A program made the translations under genes and the position numbers. A DNA stretch of 64,000 nt from Anthoceros angustus (taxonomy: Eukaryota > Streptophyta > Anthocerotopsida > Anthocerotales > Anthocerotaceae). Shown here piece after piece: positions 1 to 10,290 of the stretch (positions are counted from its first letter, which is position 1; each line of letters begins with the position of its first letter). The stretch covers positions 248,001 through 312,000 of the forward strand of contig VJWM01000117.1 in NCBI GenBank assembly GCA_010909165.1, given 5' to 3'. A model generated the notes under the pieces. It saw only the letters and a program-made list of their open reading frames with translations. It made no database searches and was not told where the DNA came from.

Positions 1-994
1 TTGAGGAGCAGGCGCTAAGGGCGGTAGAATCACACGAAGTAAACGGGCCTATCATTCCCTTGGGAGCGGACTTCTTCCTACAACGACAGGGATTGTGCGC
101 GGTGGCCATCGCAAAAAGTCATACGCCACACACTCTTCTCTTCCACATTACCTATCTCACCTACATGCACGGTGGCTACTATGTCCTTGTACCAAGCTTT
201 GGAAGAGACTAGGAAGATAGGTGACTACCGAATCAACTCTAACAAAAGATGCAAGATATGGACAACATGGAAGCTAGTCGAGCCAGAGTGAGAGTTTTAG
301 TTGTGCAATACCTTCAAGAGAAGGTGGGACCACAAACAAACCCGTCAAGCCGAGTGTTTTGAGTGAAGGTGTTAGAAGTCAGAAAAGGTGTTAGAGATGT
401 ATATCACCTATAAAATATACTCAACCAATACCTCACCAAAGGTTCCGCAGCTTGTCGAATGAAATGATGAGTAATTTGTATATGCTTTGATCTTGCAAGA
501 AATACAGTGGTTCTTGGAGGGTGCTATGGCATTGATTATCACACCACAGCAGTTGTAGGCACCGCCCAAGTTGTCAGAAGCCTTGAAGAAAAGAACGATC
601 CAAATAACTTCCCTAACCTGTGAAAGTGCCCCATACTATGCCTCCAGAAGATGTATGAGATAGTTGATAGCCTTTTGTTGGACCGTGATACAAACCTCCT
701 AACAAGTTGCGTAGGCGGCCTATACTTCTCTTGTTGTCCGTCACACCCGCCTCAGAGAAGATGTACGATAGTTGATAGCCTTTTGTTGACCAGATACAAA
801 CCTCCTAACAAGTTGCGTGGCCTATATTTCTCTTGTTGTCCGGGTCACCCGCCCACCGCCTCCGTAGAGTAAAAGGTGAGGTTCAATCGCCATTTGCCTT
901 GAGTATCGCAATCCATGTCTCGAAGTTCCTTTAAGTAGCGGAAGATTCTCACAACGCCCGCTGAGCCTCTTGGGTTCTATGACGGTGATACTAA
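1..994. other. Intergenic, no gene recognised
   Basis: No coding region is convincing here. A stretch near 48-110 resembles 3302-3345 (shared 'attccctt.ggagc' and 'ctacaacgaca' words), so this is probably decayed repeat sequence. A tandem duplication inside it is listed separately. Confidence 0.5.
645..852. repeat. Two-copy tandem duplication, about 100-bp unit
   Basis: The unit beginning 'gaagatgta' and running through 'gatagccttttgttg' and 'cctcctaacaagttgcg' occurs twice, starting near 648 and 754, with small indels. A 73-residue open frame across it (651-872) is repeat-derived and shows no recognisable domain. Confidence 0.7.
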
Positions 995-1412
995 TCCTCC
1001 TGCTTGGGTTTAGTGTTTGATTAGCATTAATTAATCTAAGTACTTATCTTTAAGTAAGTAATTAGTGTTAATTAATCGTGGTGCTTATGTTAATTAAGCA
1101 TTGATTAGTGTTAATTCAACATGGTTAGCAATAGCTGTGGATAAGCAAGTAATATGCTTTGGCATATTCCTTGCATATTATAGTGTATTCTTAGGATATT
1201 TAGGCATATCGATGTGATAGGATATCTTAGAATACGACGATGCCAAGGGCTAGTATATAGACCCTCCATCGAGGACAAGCCTCGATCATAATGGGTCCTC
1301 TAGATATGCAATGCAAGGGTGTTGAGGAGGCCAAAGGTATGATGTCGAGAGCGGTGAGGAATTTGCGTGTTGTTCCTCGTGGGAGGTGTGGCAGCCACGA
1401 TGTGCGAGCTAC
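995..1412. repeat. LTR-like direct repeat, copy A
   Basis: About 415 bp closely matches 8408-8843 in the same orientation, sharing 'gattagcattaattaatct', 'caacatggttagcaatagct', 'catattccttgcatatta' and 'ccaagggctag'. A TATA-like 'tatataga' lies at about 1253. The length, AT-rich upstream part and TATA position suit a retrotransposon LTR, but no primer-binding site or target duplication could be placed. The similarity stops abruptly at 'gcgagctactc'. Confidence 0.55.
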
Positions 1413-3390
1413 TCAGAACGATCCGGATTTCAAACCCTGATTGGATTGTGTCTTTGAGTGATTTTTGTTTTTTCTCTAAGTTTGGTGTCAAAACGAGCTA
1501 AGTTGTGAGGAAGGATATTTATACTAGAAAGTGTCCTTGACCTATGAGTTTTGGGTTGTTTCAGTTGAATAATAATCGGTCCTTAGACTATGAACTCGAT
1601 ACTCCTTGGCTTTGGTCTCGAATATGTAATAGAAAGTCTATATATGTGGGAGGGGTCCCCATATTTGGCGGTCCAAGTAAATAGAATTCAACCAACCGGG
1701 CGGTAGTTTGGTGTTGAATTGGCTAACCAGGTGTCGGGGACTATGTTTCAAGAGCGGTTGGAACTGACGGCGGTCGTGGAAGGAGGAGCATGGAAGGGAG
1801 TGGTCGCTGGCCAGTAGGTAAGCGACGGGGAAATATAACCCTAAGGGAACTCGGAAGAGCGCTGGCGGTAGCTCTAGACAATTCTGACGAGCTCACGTAC
1901 ATAGGGCAGCCCGTGGCGGTGTGAAGCTCAGTGCAGGAAGGAAGAAACCCTGGGGACCAAGTTGGAGATTCGAGGCGGAGTTATCAGCAATTGAGCGCTA
2001 TGGGCGTGAGGGTTTTGCAGAGCATGGCACCCAAGGTTTGAAATTGTGCCCAATGGCCAAATATGGACCATTGGAGGGTTCGAAATGGAGGATTGGTGAG
2101 GGAGCCGGGACTTGGGATCATGGAAAACAAAGTGAGAGTTTATGGGAGGATTTACGGACCCGGCAAAGGAAGGAGGACCCATAAATTCAGCAAGAAAGGA
2201 CGAAGGGCCAAAGCGACCAAATCGGATGCGGAGATAACATGGGCAGGAGTAGTGGCATCCTAGGAATAGAACTTTGGATAGGATTAGGTAGGATGCCATC
2301 CTGGACCTAAGGCCATCCGAAATTGTAGGGCGCTCACGCTCAAATTTTAGGACCTGGAAAGTCTGGTGGCTATGACGCCCCAGCAATTGTATAAAGGGGC
2401 TTGGTTGTGCCCCTCACATGAGATAATTTCTGGTTGAGATCCCCACGCTGCCTGTGGCTGGTTGGAGACGTCCAATTAACGGAGGCGGGGTGTGCGAGAC
2501 GCTCCTAGGAATGTGCGAGACGCTCCTAGGATTGGTCGAGAGCTGCTCTGACTGGAGGGAAGGGGCACTGCCGCCTGCGACCAAGGGGAGGGAACCAAGA
2601 GACCGCGCGGCGTCCGGAGCTTGCCTGAACGCCTGGGTCGCCGGGCTCTTCTCCGCTTCTTTCTCGCCAGCCGTGTTCTGAAATTGAGAGTCTGTGAGTG
2701 AGTGGATGCCTGGAGGGTGAATCGAGAGAAGGAGAGTGAGAGCAGATCGGGGAAGGAGATATTAAGTGCTGTACGCGATGCGAGGTGTTGAAACGTGAGT
2801 GGAAAAAGAGGAGAAGAACCGTGGAGAGGATGTGGTTGGAATTGGTGTGTAGGAATCGCGAACTGAGTCAGTGCTGTTTGGAGAAAGTGCGCATGGGAAA
2901 CGGTGTTTCCTGGAGGAAATAAGGTGGTGCGGTACCCTTGTGTGTGTGTGTGCATGTGTGTGGATTGAGTGTAGAGTGGTCTAGGAAACCCTAGTGTCGG
3001 GGAATCTATCATTGTATCCGGGTAGAGTACTATCCGAATGGAAGCGACAACCCGTGCAGGGCGCGGTGTCAATCAGCCGTTAGGGTTTGGCGCGTCGACC
3101 CACCCGTGGTCGTACTCCGTAGTGATGCGGACTTCCGCGGTAGCAGAAAGGGAACGGGGTCGGGGAGTTAGATCCGTGGTAGTTGGATAAGACAGGAGGT
3201 AGTCGTAGTTGAGTAGATAGGTGCGAGAAGCGGTAGCGGACCAGTCCAGGCTTAGGCAAAGGTTGGTAGTGATAGAAGATAGCGTCTTTTGGCACAAACC
3301 ATTCCCTTAGGAGCAAATCCCAGGACTACAACGACATTGAGGGTAAATGTGGACCTCACCGTGTCCCACGACACGAGTTTACACCCCACA
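1413..3390. other. Probable repeat-derived stretch, no gene recognised
   Basis: Open frames here (for example 1928-2386 minus and 2476-3072 minus) show no recognisable domain. A perfect 20-bp word ending 'gacgctcctagga' is tandemly repeated at about 2491-2532. The right end resembles positions 48-130, and the sequence just beyond it (3391-3470) continues copy B of the LTR-like repeat. This stretch may therefore be an insertion into copy A. Confidence 0.35.
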
Positions 3391-3470
3391 TACTTCCTCC
3401 TGTTGTTATTGGTTTGCACCTATATATCTGCGTATTAGATTTGTTTTGCTTGGTTGTTTGTCGAGAAAGT
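3391..3470. repeat. Partial third copy of the LTR-like repeat
   Basis: About 75 bp matches 8844-8915, sharing 'ttgttattgg', 'tgcaccta' and 'agatttgttttgcttggtt'. It corresponds to the part of copy B that is missing at the end of copy A. Confidence 0.45.
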
Positions 3471-3489
3471 GCTTATACGAATTCAAGTG

Positions 3490-3681
3490 CTTACCTCGTG
3501 CGACAGTTCTCTAGGAACTGCGAAACATTGCTCACTGCTCTGGAAATATCAATTCGTGTCCATGATGCCAGATACAATGAGCTACCCACAGCCTGTTTGT
3601 AAGGACGTGTTACCTTGAGATCTTTCTCGAATTGGGAAACATGACGTTGTTCCTTGGACAACTTCTCACCGATGTCCATAT
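3490..3681 (-). pseudogene. Ty1/copia pol remnant, part 2 (post-RT segment)
   Basis: On the minus strand a 67-residue open frame contains YKQAVGSSLYLASWTRIDISRAV, written here as the motif YxQAVGSxxYLA followed by RxDIxxAV, which typifies the linker after the copia reverse transcriptase. It joins in sense and order to the RT remnant at 6646-6960. The two are separated by the LTR element at 3682-6645, which inserted into it. It has no catalytic capacity on its own. Confidence 0.7.
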
Positions 3682-3923
3682 TGTTACGAATCAATTAATC
3701 TGTCCGTAACCCTACCGTCCGCTAGTTACCGTAGACCGTAATTAATAGTATTTAGTAATTACGAACGGGTGTGCCTCTTCGGAAGAGACACCCACAGACA
3801 CTATTTAAGCACTTGTATACACCTTATAGCTAATTCAACACGAAATATCTTTGTGAGCATAGCATCTCGATAATGCTAGACTAGATATAAGAGATGCACA
3901 ATCCTATTGCTAGAATTTTAACA
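3682..3923 (+). repeat. 5' LTR
   Basis: This 242-bp repeat matches 6400-6645 with only scattered differences. It begins TGTTACG and ends TAACA. Confidence 0.9.
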
Positions 3924-3936
3924 TGGTATCAGAGCC
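3924..3936 (+). promoter_or_regulatory. Primer-binding site
   Basis: The sequence tggtatcagagcc lies immediately inside the 5' LTR. It is the standard copia-type site complementary to initiator tRNA-Met, where minus-strand DNA synthesis starts. Confidence 0.85.
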
Positions 3937-4379
3937 TACATCATGCTTATGATCCTCCGAGAGTCTAAGGAGATCTGTGACGGCGATCCATTAGAAGTTC
4001 TCAACATGGAGGCGCCGTGGCATGCAAACCAAGGCACACCATTTGACGGAGAATGACCCACGAGCCTACAATAGCCTTTTGCACCGGCCGCCGTGAGGCT
4101 CCATCGCGTTGCTGCCCACCACCTTGCAGTTTCTTCACAATTTCTACTCTTGCGGCACAGTCACGGACACACCAAGCAAGCTTGGACCTCGGCCCCACCA
4201 ATTACCTGCGAGACAACATGATCGTGAATTCCATCGACGGTGGAATTCAACAAAATTACACGAGAATTGAAAGCCTCCTCCAGATTGAAGCCATCTTGAT
4301 GCGTCATCGTGCGAGCTCAAGGAAATCTGGATATGGCCAGGTAATTCGGCAAGAGGAGCAGCAATTTCGCCGCCCTCAC

Positions 4380-4676
4380 CTAGGGCGTGGCCGGGAGGCG
4401 GCGATCGCGCCTCACCCGGGCGTCGGCATGGTGCGCTCGGGCGGGCAGTGCGCCCAGCGCATTGTGCCGCGGCCCTTGTGGTCTGCAATTGGTGCGCCCG
4501 TGATCCCTACCATCCCCGGATCGTGCTCGGAGCACGGCGGCGGCGGCGGTGGAGGGCTCCCCCCGCGCAGGCGGAGGCGAGGCCGGCGAAGGCGGCCGTG
4601 GAGCGCCGCGGGCCCGCGCCAGACGGCGGGCGCGCCGCCTGCACGGCCGCAGTGGGCGGAGGTCCGAGGCCGGCTT
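4380..4676. other. Very GC-rich island inside the LTR element
   Basis: About 300 bp is extremely rich in G, C and CpG (runs of gcggcgg, cgccgcgggcc, gcgcgccgcc), while the rest of the element is near 45-50% GC. Open frames cross it on both strands because few stop codons can form. No protein family is recognised. It may be captured host DNA or an RNA leader structure. Confidence 0.5.
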
Positions 4677-4932
4677 AATACAACTTTAGTTGCCCAAAAC
4701 TAATCCTACCGAACTCGCAACCTCCAACGCCTAAGCCTATAGACCAACCACCACACTAACTCGAATTGGTGTGCAATCCATTGTTTTCATTAACTCTTAA
4801 AGAGTTTGCAGCAGAAAAAAAAAGTGGGGAATTCTCACAGGAGAAATTAAAAACAAGTTAGAGACGGATAGCTATATTCTTCGAGATCTCGCAACACCAG
4901 CAGCCCGCGACGAGGATTCAACTTGAAGTCTT

Positions 4933-5811
4933 ATGACCACAACTTACAGAGACGTGGTGAATCAACTTATACAACACTTCAACTCGCTTTCGCTCGACGC
5001 TACCGCTTCCATGGCTAGAAGTACCTCCTCCCCTATGGGAGTAGTACCGGTCTTCACCGACCAAATTAAAGAGAAAGATCGATTCAATGGCCAACACTAC
5101 CCCGTGTGGCGAGTTCGCATGAAGTCCATACTGATAGGTCGAGGTGTTTGGAAGATTGTCGATGGCACCCTTCCGAAGCCTACCTCTTCAACCACACCTC
5201 CCCCATCAGTTGCTGGTATTGAAAGATGGGACTACTTGAATGGGATTGCAATTGCCCTCCTCATCAGCGGACTCGACTCAAGCCTGGTGCCCATCGTGGA
5301 GTTCCTCACGGAGGCTTCTGCAATCTGGGACCAGTTGTCTAACACCTACAATGTTAACAATGTTCTGACCTTGTACACAGTACGGCAGGAATTCAACTCC
5401 TTAAGGATGAAGGAGACCGATGCGATTTCTACCCACACTCGAGTTCGAGGGGCGAGGCGCTCGCCTCCCTTGGCTCAACCATGTCGGAGACCGATCTGCA
5501 TTACATTAATGAGATTACCACCGTCTTACCACAACTTCGTGACCAGCCTGATGTTGGTATCGACTCATGGTAAGTCAAGTACACCCTCCACCCTTACAAT
5601 GGAAGATATTATCGGTGCTCTGTATCAGCAGGAGCAGAGCCGCCTTAGCTCGGCAGGAGGGTCCAAGCCCGATGCAGACAGGGCGCTTTCCACCCATTTC
5701 AAGCCCGGGAGGAATTTGAAGGGCAAGGCAAACTTCACCCCTAAAGGTGACTCAACCTCCGCTCTTCCTCATGGCGGAAGCGCAATTGGTGCGGAGTCTG
5801 CCGGCCATTAG
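4933..5811 (+). CDS. Copia gag polyprotein (UBN2-like), degenerate
   Basis: The 292-residue frame starts at the ATG opening MTTTYRDVVNQL. It shows the plant copia gag pattern: FNGQHYPVWRVRM near residue 50 (F-x-G-x-x-Y-x-x-W-x-x-x-M), a WDYLNGIAIALLISGL helix, and IWDQLSNTYNVNN near residue 135. A frame disturbance around 5440-5500 (RVRGARRSPPL) interrupts the usual alignment, and no zinc knuckle remains at the C-terminus. Gag packages element RNA into virus-like particles. This copy is probably inactive. Confidence 0.75.
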   Translation: MTTTYRDVVNQLIQHFNSLSLDATASMARSTSSPMGVVPVFTDQIKEKDRFNGQHYPVWRVRMKSILIGRGVWKIVDGTLPKPTSSTTPPPSVAGIERWDYLNGIAIALLISGLDSSLVPIVEFLTEASAIWDQLSNTYNVNNVLTLYTVRQEFNSLRMKETDAISTHTRVRGARRSPPLAQPCRRPICITLMRLPPSYHNFVTSLMLVSTHGKSSTPSTLTMEDIIGALYQQEQSRLSSAGGSKPDADRALSTHFKPGRNLKGKANFTPKGDSTSALPHGGSAIGAESAGH

Positions 5812-5953
5812 GCACGAGAGTGCCGCAAGAGAGAGGCGGAGGCATGAAGGCCGACTTAAGACAGGCAAGTGTGCGATTAGAGGCGCCTTGATACAATGGA
5901 GGCAAAGACCGTAAAGATACTTATGGTTTGCCTCAACACCGAGTTGCATCGAG

Positions 5954-6361
5954 ATGCGGGTGGTATCTGGGCTGAGCCACCGCCCACATATACAAGCGAT
6001 AGTACTCTATTCACCAGGCTGGATACTCATCCTCTCGGAAAGGGTGTTACTTGGTGACGAATCTAGTAGATCCGGCCTGCAATTATGGGACAAGGCATTT
6101 GCAATTTCCCTCGAGGGGCGGTTCGGTGCTTACCTTGAGCCTATGCTCCTCGTCCCACAAATGGGCAAGAACTGGTTTCCATGTCATTTCAAGCAAGGCG
6201 ATCTTGAGATGCTTGCTTCAAGGGGGTCATGCTACTTCTTCAGGACCACCAGTCCTGACTTGTGCCTATTGAATGCCGTACCTCAAGACGGCTTGTACAC
6301 GCTTTCCTTAGCCTTCAGAGGGAGCTCACCAAAGAGGAGCGTCGCGCTCCACGGGAGATAG
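5954..6361 (+). pseudogene. Copia protease / pre-integrase remnant
   Basis: Across two frames one can read ERVLLGDESS, LVPQMGKN and a segment ending ASRGSCYFF...DGLYTLSLAF. This follows the order of the copia protease tail and GAG-pre-integrase domain (a VLLGD block, an L-VP-x-x-x-KN block, then xGLYxL). The frame is broken near 6050-6070, and sequence stops at the polypurine tract with no integrase core. It is a degenerate end of the internal region. Confidence 0.5.
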
Positions 6362-6390
6362 CTTCCATTACTGTAGGTTACGTCCAGCTT

Positions 6391-6399
6391 AAGAGGGAG
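6391..6399 (+). promoter_or_regulatory. Polypurine tract
   Basis: The tract aagagggag directly abuts the 3' LTR start at 6400. It is the plus-strand priming site expected for an LTR element. Confidence 0.8.
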
Positions 6400-6645
6400 T
6401 GTTACGAAACAATTAATCTGTCCGTAACCCTACCGTCCGCTAGTTACCGTAGACCGTAATTAATAGTATTTAGTAATTACGAACGGGTGTGACTCTTCGG
6501 AAGAGACACCCACAGACATTATTTAAGACAGACTTTGTATACACCTTATAGCTAATTCAACACGAAATATCTTTGTGAGCATAGCATCTCGATAATGCTA
6601 GACTAGATATAACAGATGCACAATCCTATTGCTAGGATTTTAACA
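6400..6645 (+). repeat. 3' LTR
   Basis: This 246-bp copy of the 5' LTR is followed by the target duplication 'catat'. Confidence 0.9.
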
Positions 6646-6960
6646 CATATGAGTGGCAATAGGATGTGCATCCATCATATTAAAATGCTGTAAGAGTTGC
6701 TTCAAAAAGTGTTCTTGGAGAATATCAATGCAACGCCCCTCATCACTAAAGTGAAACTGTACACCCAGAGAAAAACTCAATTGGCCCAAGTCAGTCATAT
6801 CAAAATGAGAAAGAAGAACTTGCTTAATCTTGGCCATCAATAATCGGAGAGGTACAAAAAGTTGTCATCAACATACACAATTAATATCAAGAAGTCATCA
6901 CCTTCCCATGGTATGTGAACACCACTATCAAGATCAAGGCATGTAAACCCCGCCCTATTT
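6646..6960 (-). pseudogene. Ty1/copia pol remnant, part 1 (reverse transcriptase)
   Basis: Read on the minus strand, the segment begins with FLILIVYVDDNF (the YVDD catalytic motif of copia reverse transcriptase, near 6870-6900). After one stop it continues with IKQVLLSHFDMTDLGQLSFSLG, matching the conserved FxMxDLGxLxxxLG block. It ends at the LTR insertion, and its continuation lies at 3490-3681. A stop codon after the YVDD block shows the element is dead. Confidence 0.75.
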
Positions 6961-8407
6961 AATTAGTAATATATAAGTTCATAGTAGAAGAAAGGAATAG
7001 CTTGGACAAAGAATGTAAACTTGAATACTCTTAGCGAGAGTTTATGATTATTTTTCGAGAAAACATGCTCTCCATGCCCTATATATGTGTTGCTAAGCTT
7101 CAATATTTTCCACATCATTTTCCTTCCACAAAAAAGTTGCTTGTTCTTATATCCTTTTCCTTTCTCTTTTTTCACCCTAGTATTTGTGTACCTCTTTTGT
7201 CACTCCAATATTTTGTGGTAACAATCATGGCTGGCTACCGGTACTTGTGGTTAGTTATTTTCCGCTTAGCAAAGACTTGTTCAAGGTGGTACGGGAACAA
7301 GTTTGTTGCAAGAGGACAACCAATGATTCGCGTGACTTCATTGCCATCACTTGCCCTTGGCATCAACTTAGCTTGAGCTTGTTTTCCAAATGCGGATGAA
7401 GTTTTTTAATATTTATGTTATTTTATTTTTACTTTTATGGTATGACTTATGTACATTGTGATAACTTCGTGACTGTTCAAGTTGCTTTTGCATAATGCCC
7501 ATGGTGTGCCTGTGGATCCTATTGGACAAATTAGAGGCGGACTTTGGGTACCGTGAATGGGAAATATGGGGCCCAAAGGAAGCAGTGCGATGTTGCTCTT
7601 TTGATGTGTAACGCTACAATAAATGCGACCAGTCAACATCCCCTGCTATGGACTGGTTGGAGAACGTCAGTCCCGCAATCCGGATAATGGAGAAGACGCC
7701 ATTCTTTCTGCTGTGATGCTTGGACCGCAATATATGGAGATTCAAATTACGATTCGGGATAGTTAGGGCTTTGTATGTTGAGCTTTAGGAAGCCACATAG
7801 GAACTTCTCGCTCATAGTTCACATATGTATGTGAAAGTTTTGGCATATTATTGTATGAACCTAGGCCTATTTTGGTTTTAAAGAGATTATGCCTTTACAT
7901 TGTCTTACAAAACTTTGCCACCGCTTCTTGCATTCTAGAGATCCGTGGCCATCACTGGGGATTTTCGCGCTTGCCTTCTCGCTGCTGTCGCGTATGTGAG
8001 CCTAGTGTTGTCCCTATCAAAAAGGTGAGGTTGGGCATGTTAGTGTTGAATCCCGAGCTCATGATCGAAAGGTATTTGAAGCATGGAAGCATTTCATTCC
8101 ATGTGAGTGCATTTCTATACATGTTGCTGAGGACTGCGAGACCTACGGAGGCTTTGGTTTATGCCCGTCTTGCAAAGGTGAACGCTTCAAGCCTGCTTAG
8201 AAACATGACTCCGGAGGCTATTCCTAGGGCTAAGGCGAGAGCTGGGCTGTGGTTACCCGATACACAAAAGGGTAGATATATATACATATATGGCTCCTGC
8301 TTGCTTGCTTGTTTCCATGCTCATAGATGCTATGCAAGTTGTGCCACATCATCACTCTTGATTCCACTCCCGACGAGATATGCTGCCAGACCTGTCATGC
8401 CGTGTGA
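6961..8407. other. Gene-free stretch
   Basis: Open frames (7044-7376 plus, 7851-8432 plus) have no recognisable domains and unremarkable composition. I see no RNA gene, LTR boundary or long repeat. Confidence 0.4.
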
Positions 8408-8915
8408 GACTAATCTCCGCACTTGGGTTTAGTATTAGATTAGCATTAATTAATCTAACTACTTATCTTAAGCAAGTAATTAATATTAGTTAATCTAAAG
8501 TCTTTATGTTACTTAAGAGTTAATTAGTGTTAATTCAACATGGTTAGCAATAGCTAAGTGGATAAGCACAAGTAATATGCTTTAGCATATTCCTTGCATA
8601 TTATATTTTATTCTTAGGATATTTTTGGCATATGTCATGCCTAACAGATATCTTAGAATATGCCATGCCAAGGGCTAGATATATAGACTCCTTTCGAGGA
8701 TGTTCTCGGATCATAGCTTGTTCATAGATATGAAATGCAAGAGTGTTGTGAGGAGGCCAAAGCTATGACTCCCAGAGCGATATGCGATAATTTTGTGTTG
8801 TTACCGTGGAGAGTGTGTTTGTGCCTCGACGTGCGAGCTACTCTTTCCTATTGTTATTGGTCTGCACCTATGTTTGCATATGAGATTTGTTTTGCTTGGT
8901 TTTCTATTGAGGAAG
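8408..8915. repeat. LTR-like direct repeat, copy B
   Basis: It matches copy A over 995-1412 and continues into the segment shared with 3391-3470. Indels are common and two AT-rich tracts have diverged, so it is an old copy. Confidence 0.55.
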
Positions 8916-9049
8916 TTGTGGAACGCCGAATTTTGGGTCCACGGTTGGAAGAGAGGCGGATGCCTCCTAATTTTGTTCATATTAGTTAGGTTTCATTTTT
9001 CTTTTTTTTTCTTTTCTTACCAAGAGGTCCGAAGACAAAAGATGTGAGT

Positions 9050-10290
9050 GAGTTGCCAATTGAGAAGCTGACCGACGACGGGCCGGAGGAAAACGGCCAA
9101 GAACAGTCCAACGCTAGTGACGGAGCGGATCAAGTCCGAACAGGAGGATCGGAAAACTTACGCGCCAGGAGGAAGGTCCGCTGAAGACCGAACCTGCAGG
9201 GTCGAGGGTTGGTGCCAGGCCTAGGGGCGGCGGCGCCAGGTCACTCCCACCGCCCAGTATCAAACATGCAGCAGGAGTAAAGTCCTTACTCCAAATGAGG
9301 ACGACGCCGCAAGGGGGAGCCACAGTTTTGACAAAGCGAACTGCGCATGCATCTGCTGAGACAAAGCGAAAGCGCAAAGCGCGAGAGGAAGTAGAGGCGC
9401 AACAACAGCAAGAAGTGAGCGCATGCTAGGCATATATAGCAAAAAAGTCCTTGGCGCTCGGAGGAGGAAATTGGGCGCCCCTGAATCGACGGAGGAGAAA
9501 CGGAGAACATGGAGGAGAGGAACGTGCGGATGATCCAAGGGATGGACCACCTAGTACATCTGCATATGGGGGGAGCGAGAGGAAGTGATGGTGTGGCTCC
9601 CACCGAGAGGAATGAAGATGGAAAAGGGCAGGTGGTCGACCTTCCCGAGGAAGCTCTCAACATGCTCATCGGAGAGGTGGACACGAAGACGCGAAATGGC
9701 TGGAGGATGATAAGATTGCCGACCTCAAGTGGAAGCTTTTACAAGGATAGTTTTGGGGCGACCGTCCGAACCACCTACTTCAGAAGGCTGCTCTTCATTT
9801 CATGGAAGTCAAGCAAGGAGCTCACCGACTGGGGACCATGTCGACGCCTATGAGCATCACCGAGACAAGTCAATGAGGCCAAACATTGTGGACAATGAGG
9901 GGCGGGCGCCCATTTGAGTACTTACCTTGTGCAGCTTGTGGGGCACATGGGTTATCGACAAGAAGAGCTCGGAGGAGTCTTACCACGCTTGAAGTGGTCC
10001 CTCCGAGGGATGGACAGGGTCCCTCTCCAAGAAGGTGAAGAAGGCAGAGGAGGAACCCAAGGTGGAGCAAGGAGTGCTTCACCTGTGGTGATCTTGGATG
10101 ATGAGACACCCCTGCCCCGACGCCAAGGAAGGAGAAGTGCCCGTCTGTGGGGAGACAAGGGCACAAGAGGAAGAGGTGGCAAGTGCACCATGAGGCAACC
10201 CCATGGAGTGTGGTGGTGGAACTAACCCACCCTGTGAGATGACCAAGTCAGTGAGTTCCACCCAACATCCAGGAGTGGAGAGACCGCCAA
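9050..10290. other. Repeat-associated stretch, no gene recognised
   Basis: Charged low-complexity frames occur on both strands, for example 9509-9853 plus and 9914-10225 plus, which starts a Glu/Arg/Gly-rich stretch. The sequence leads directly into the tandem duplication and is probably the left part of the same decayed element. No domain was identified. Confidence 0.35.

Larger units (their letters stand above)
3682..6645 (+). mobile_element. Non-autonomous Ty1/copia-type LTR retrotransposon
   Basis: All structural ends are visible. A 5' LTR (3682-3923) and 3' LTR (6400-6645) are nearly identical, begin TGTTACGAA and end TTTTAACA. The 5' LTR is followed directly by a tggtatcagagcc primer-binding site (initiator tRNA-Met type). 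The 3' LTR is preceded by the polypurine tract aagagggag. A perfect 5-bp duplication 'catat' flanks the element (3677-3681 and 6646-6650). The interior holds a gag-type frame and a decayed protease/pre-integrase segment but no integrase, reverse transcriptase or RNase H. It is about 2.96 kb, against about 5 kb for full copia elements, and must have moved with proteins supplied in trans. Confidence 0.9.
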
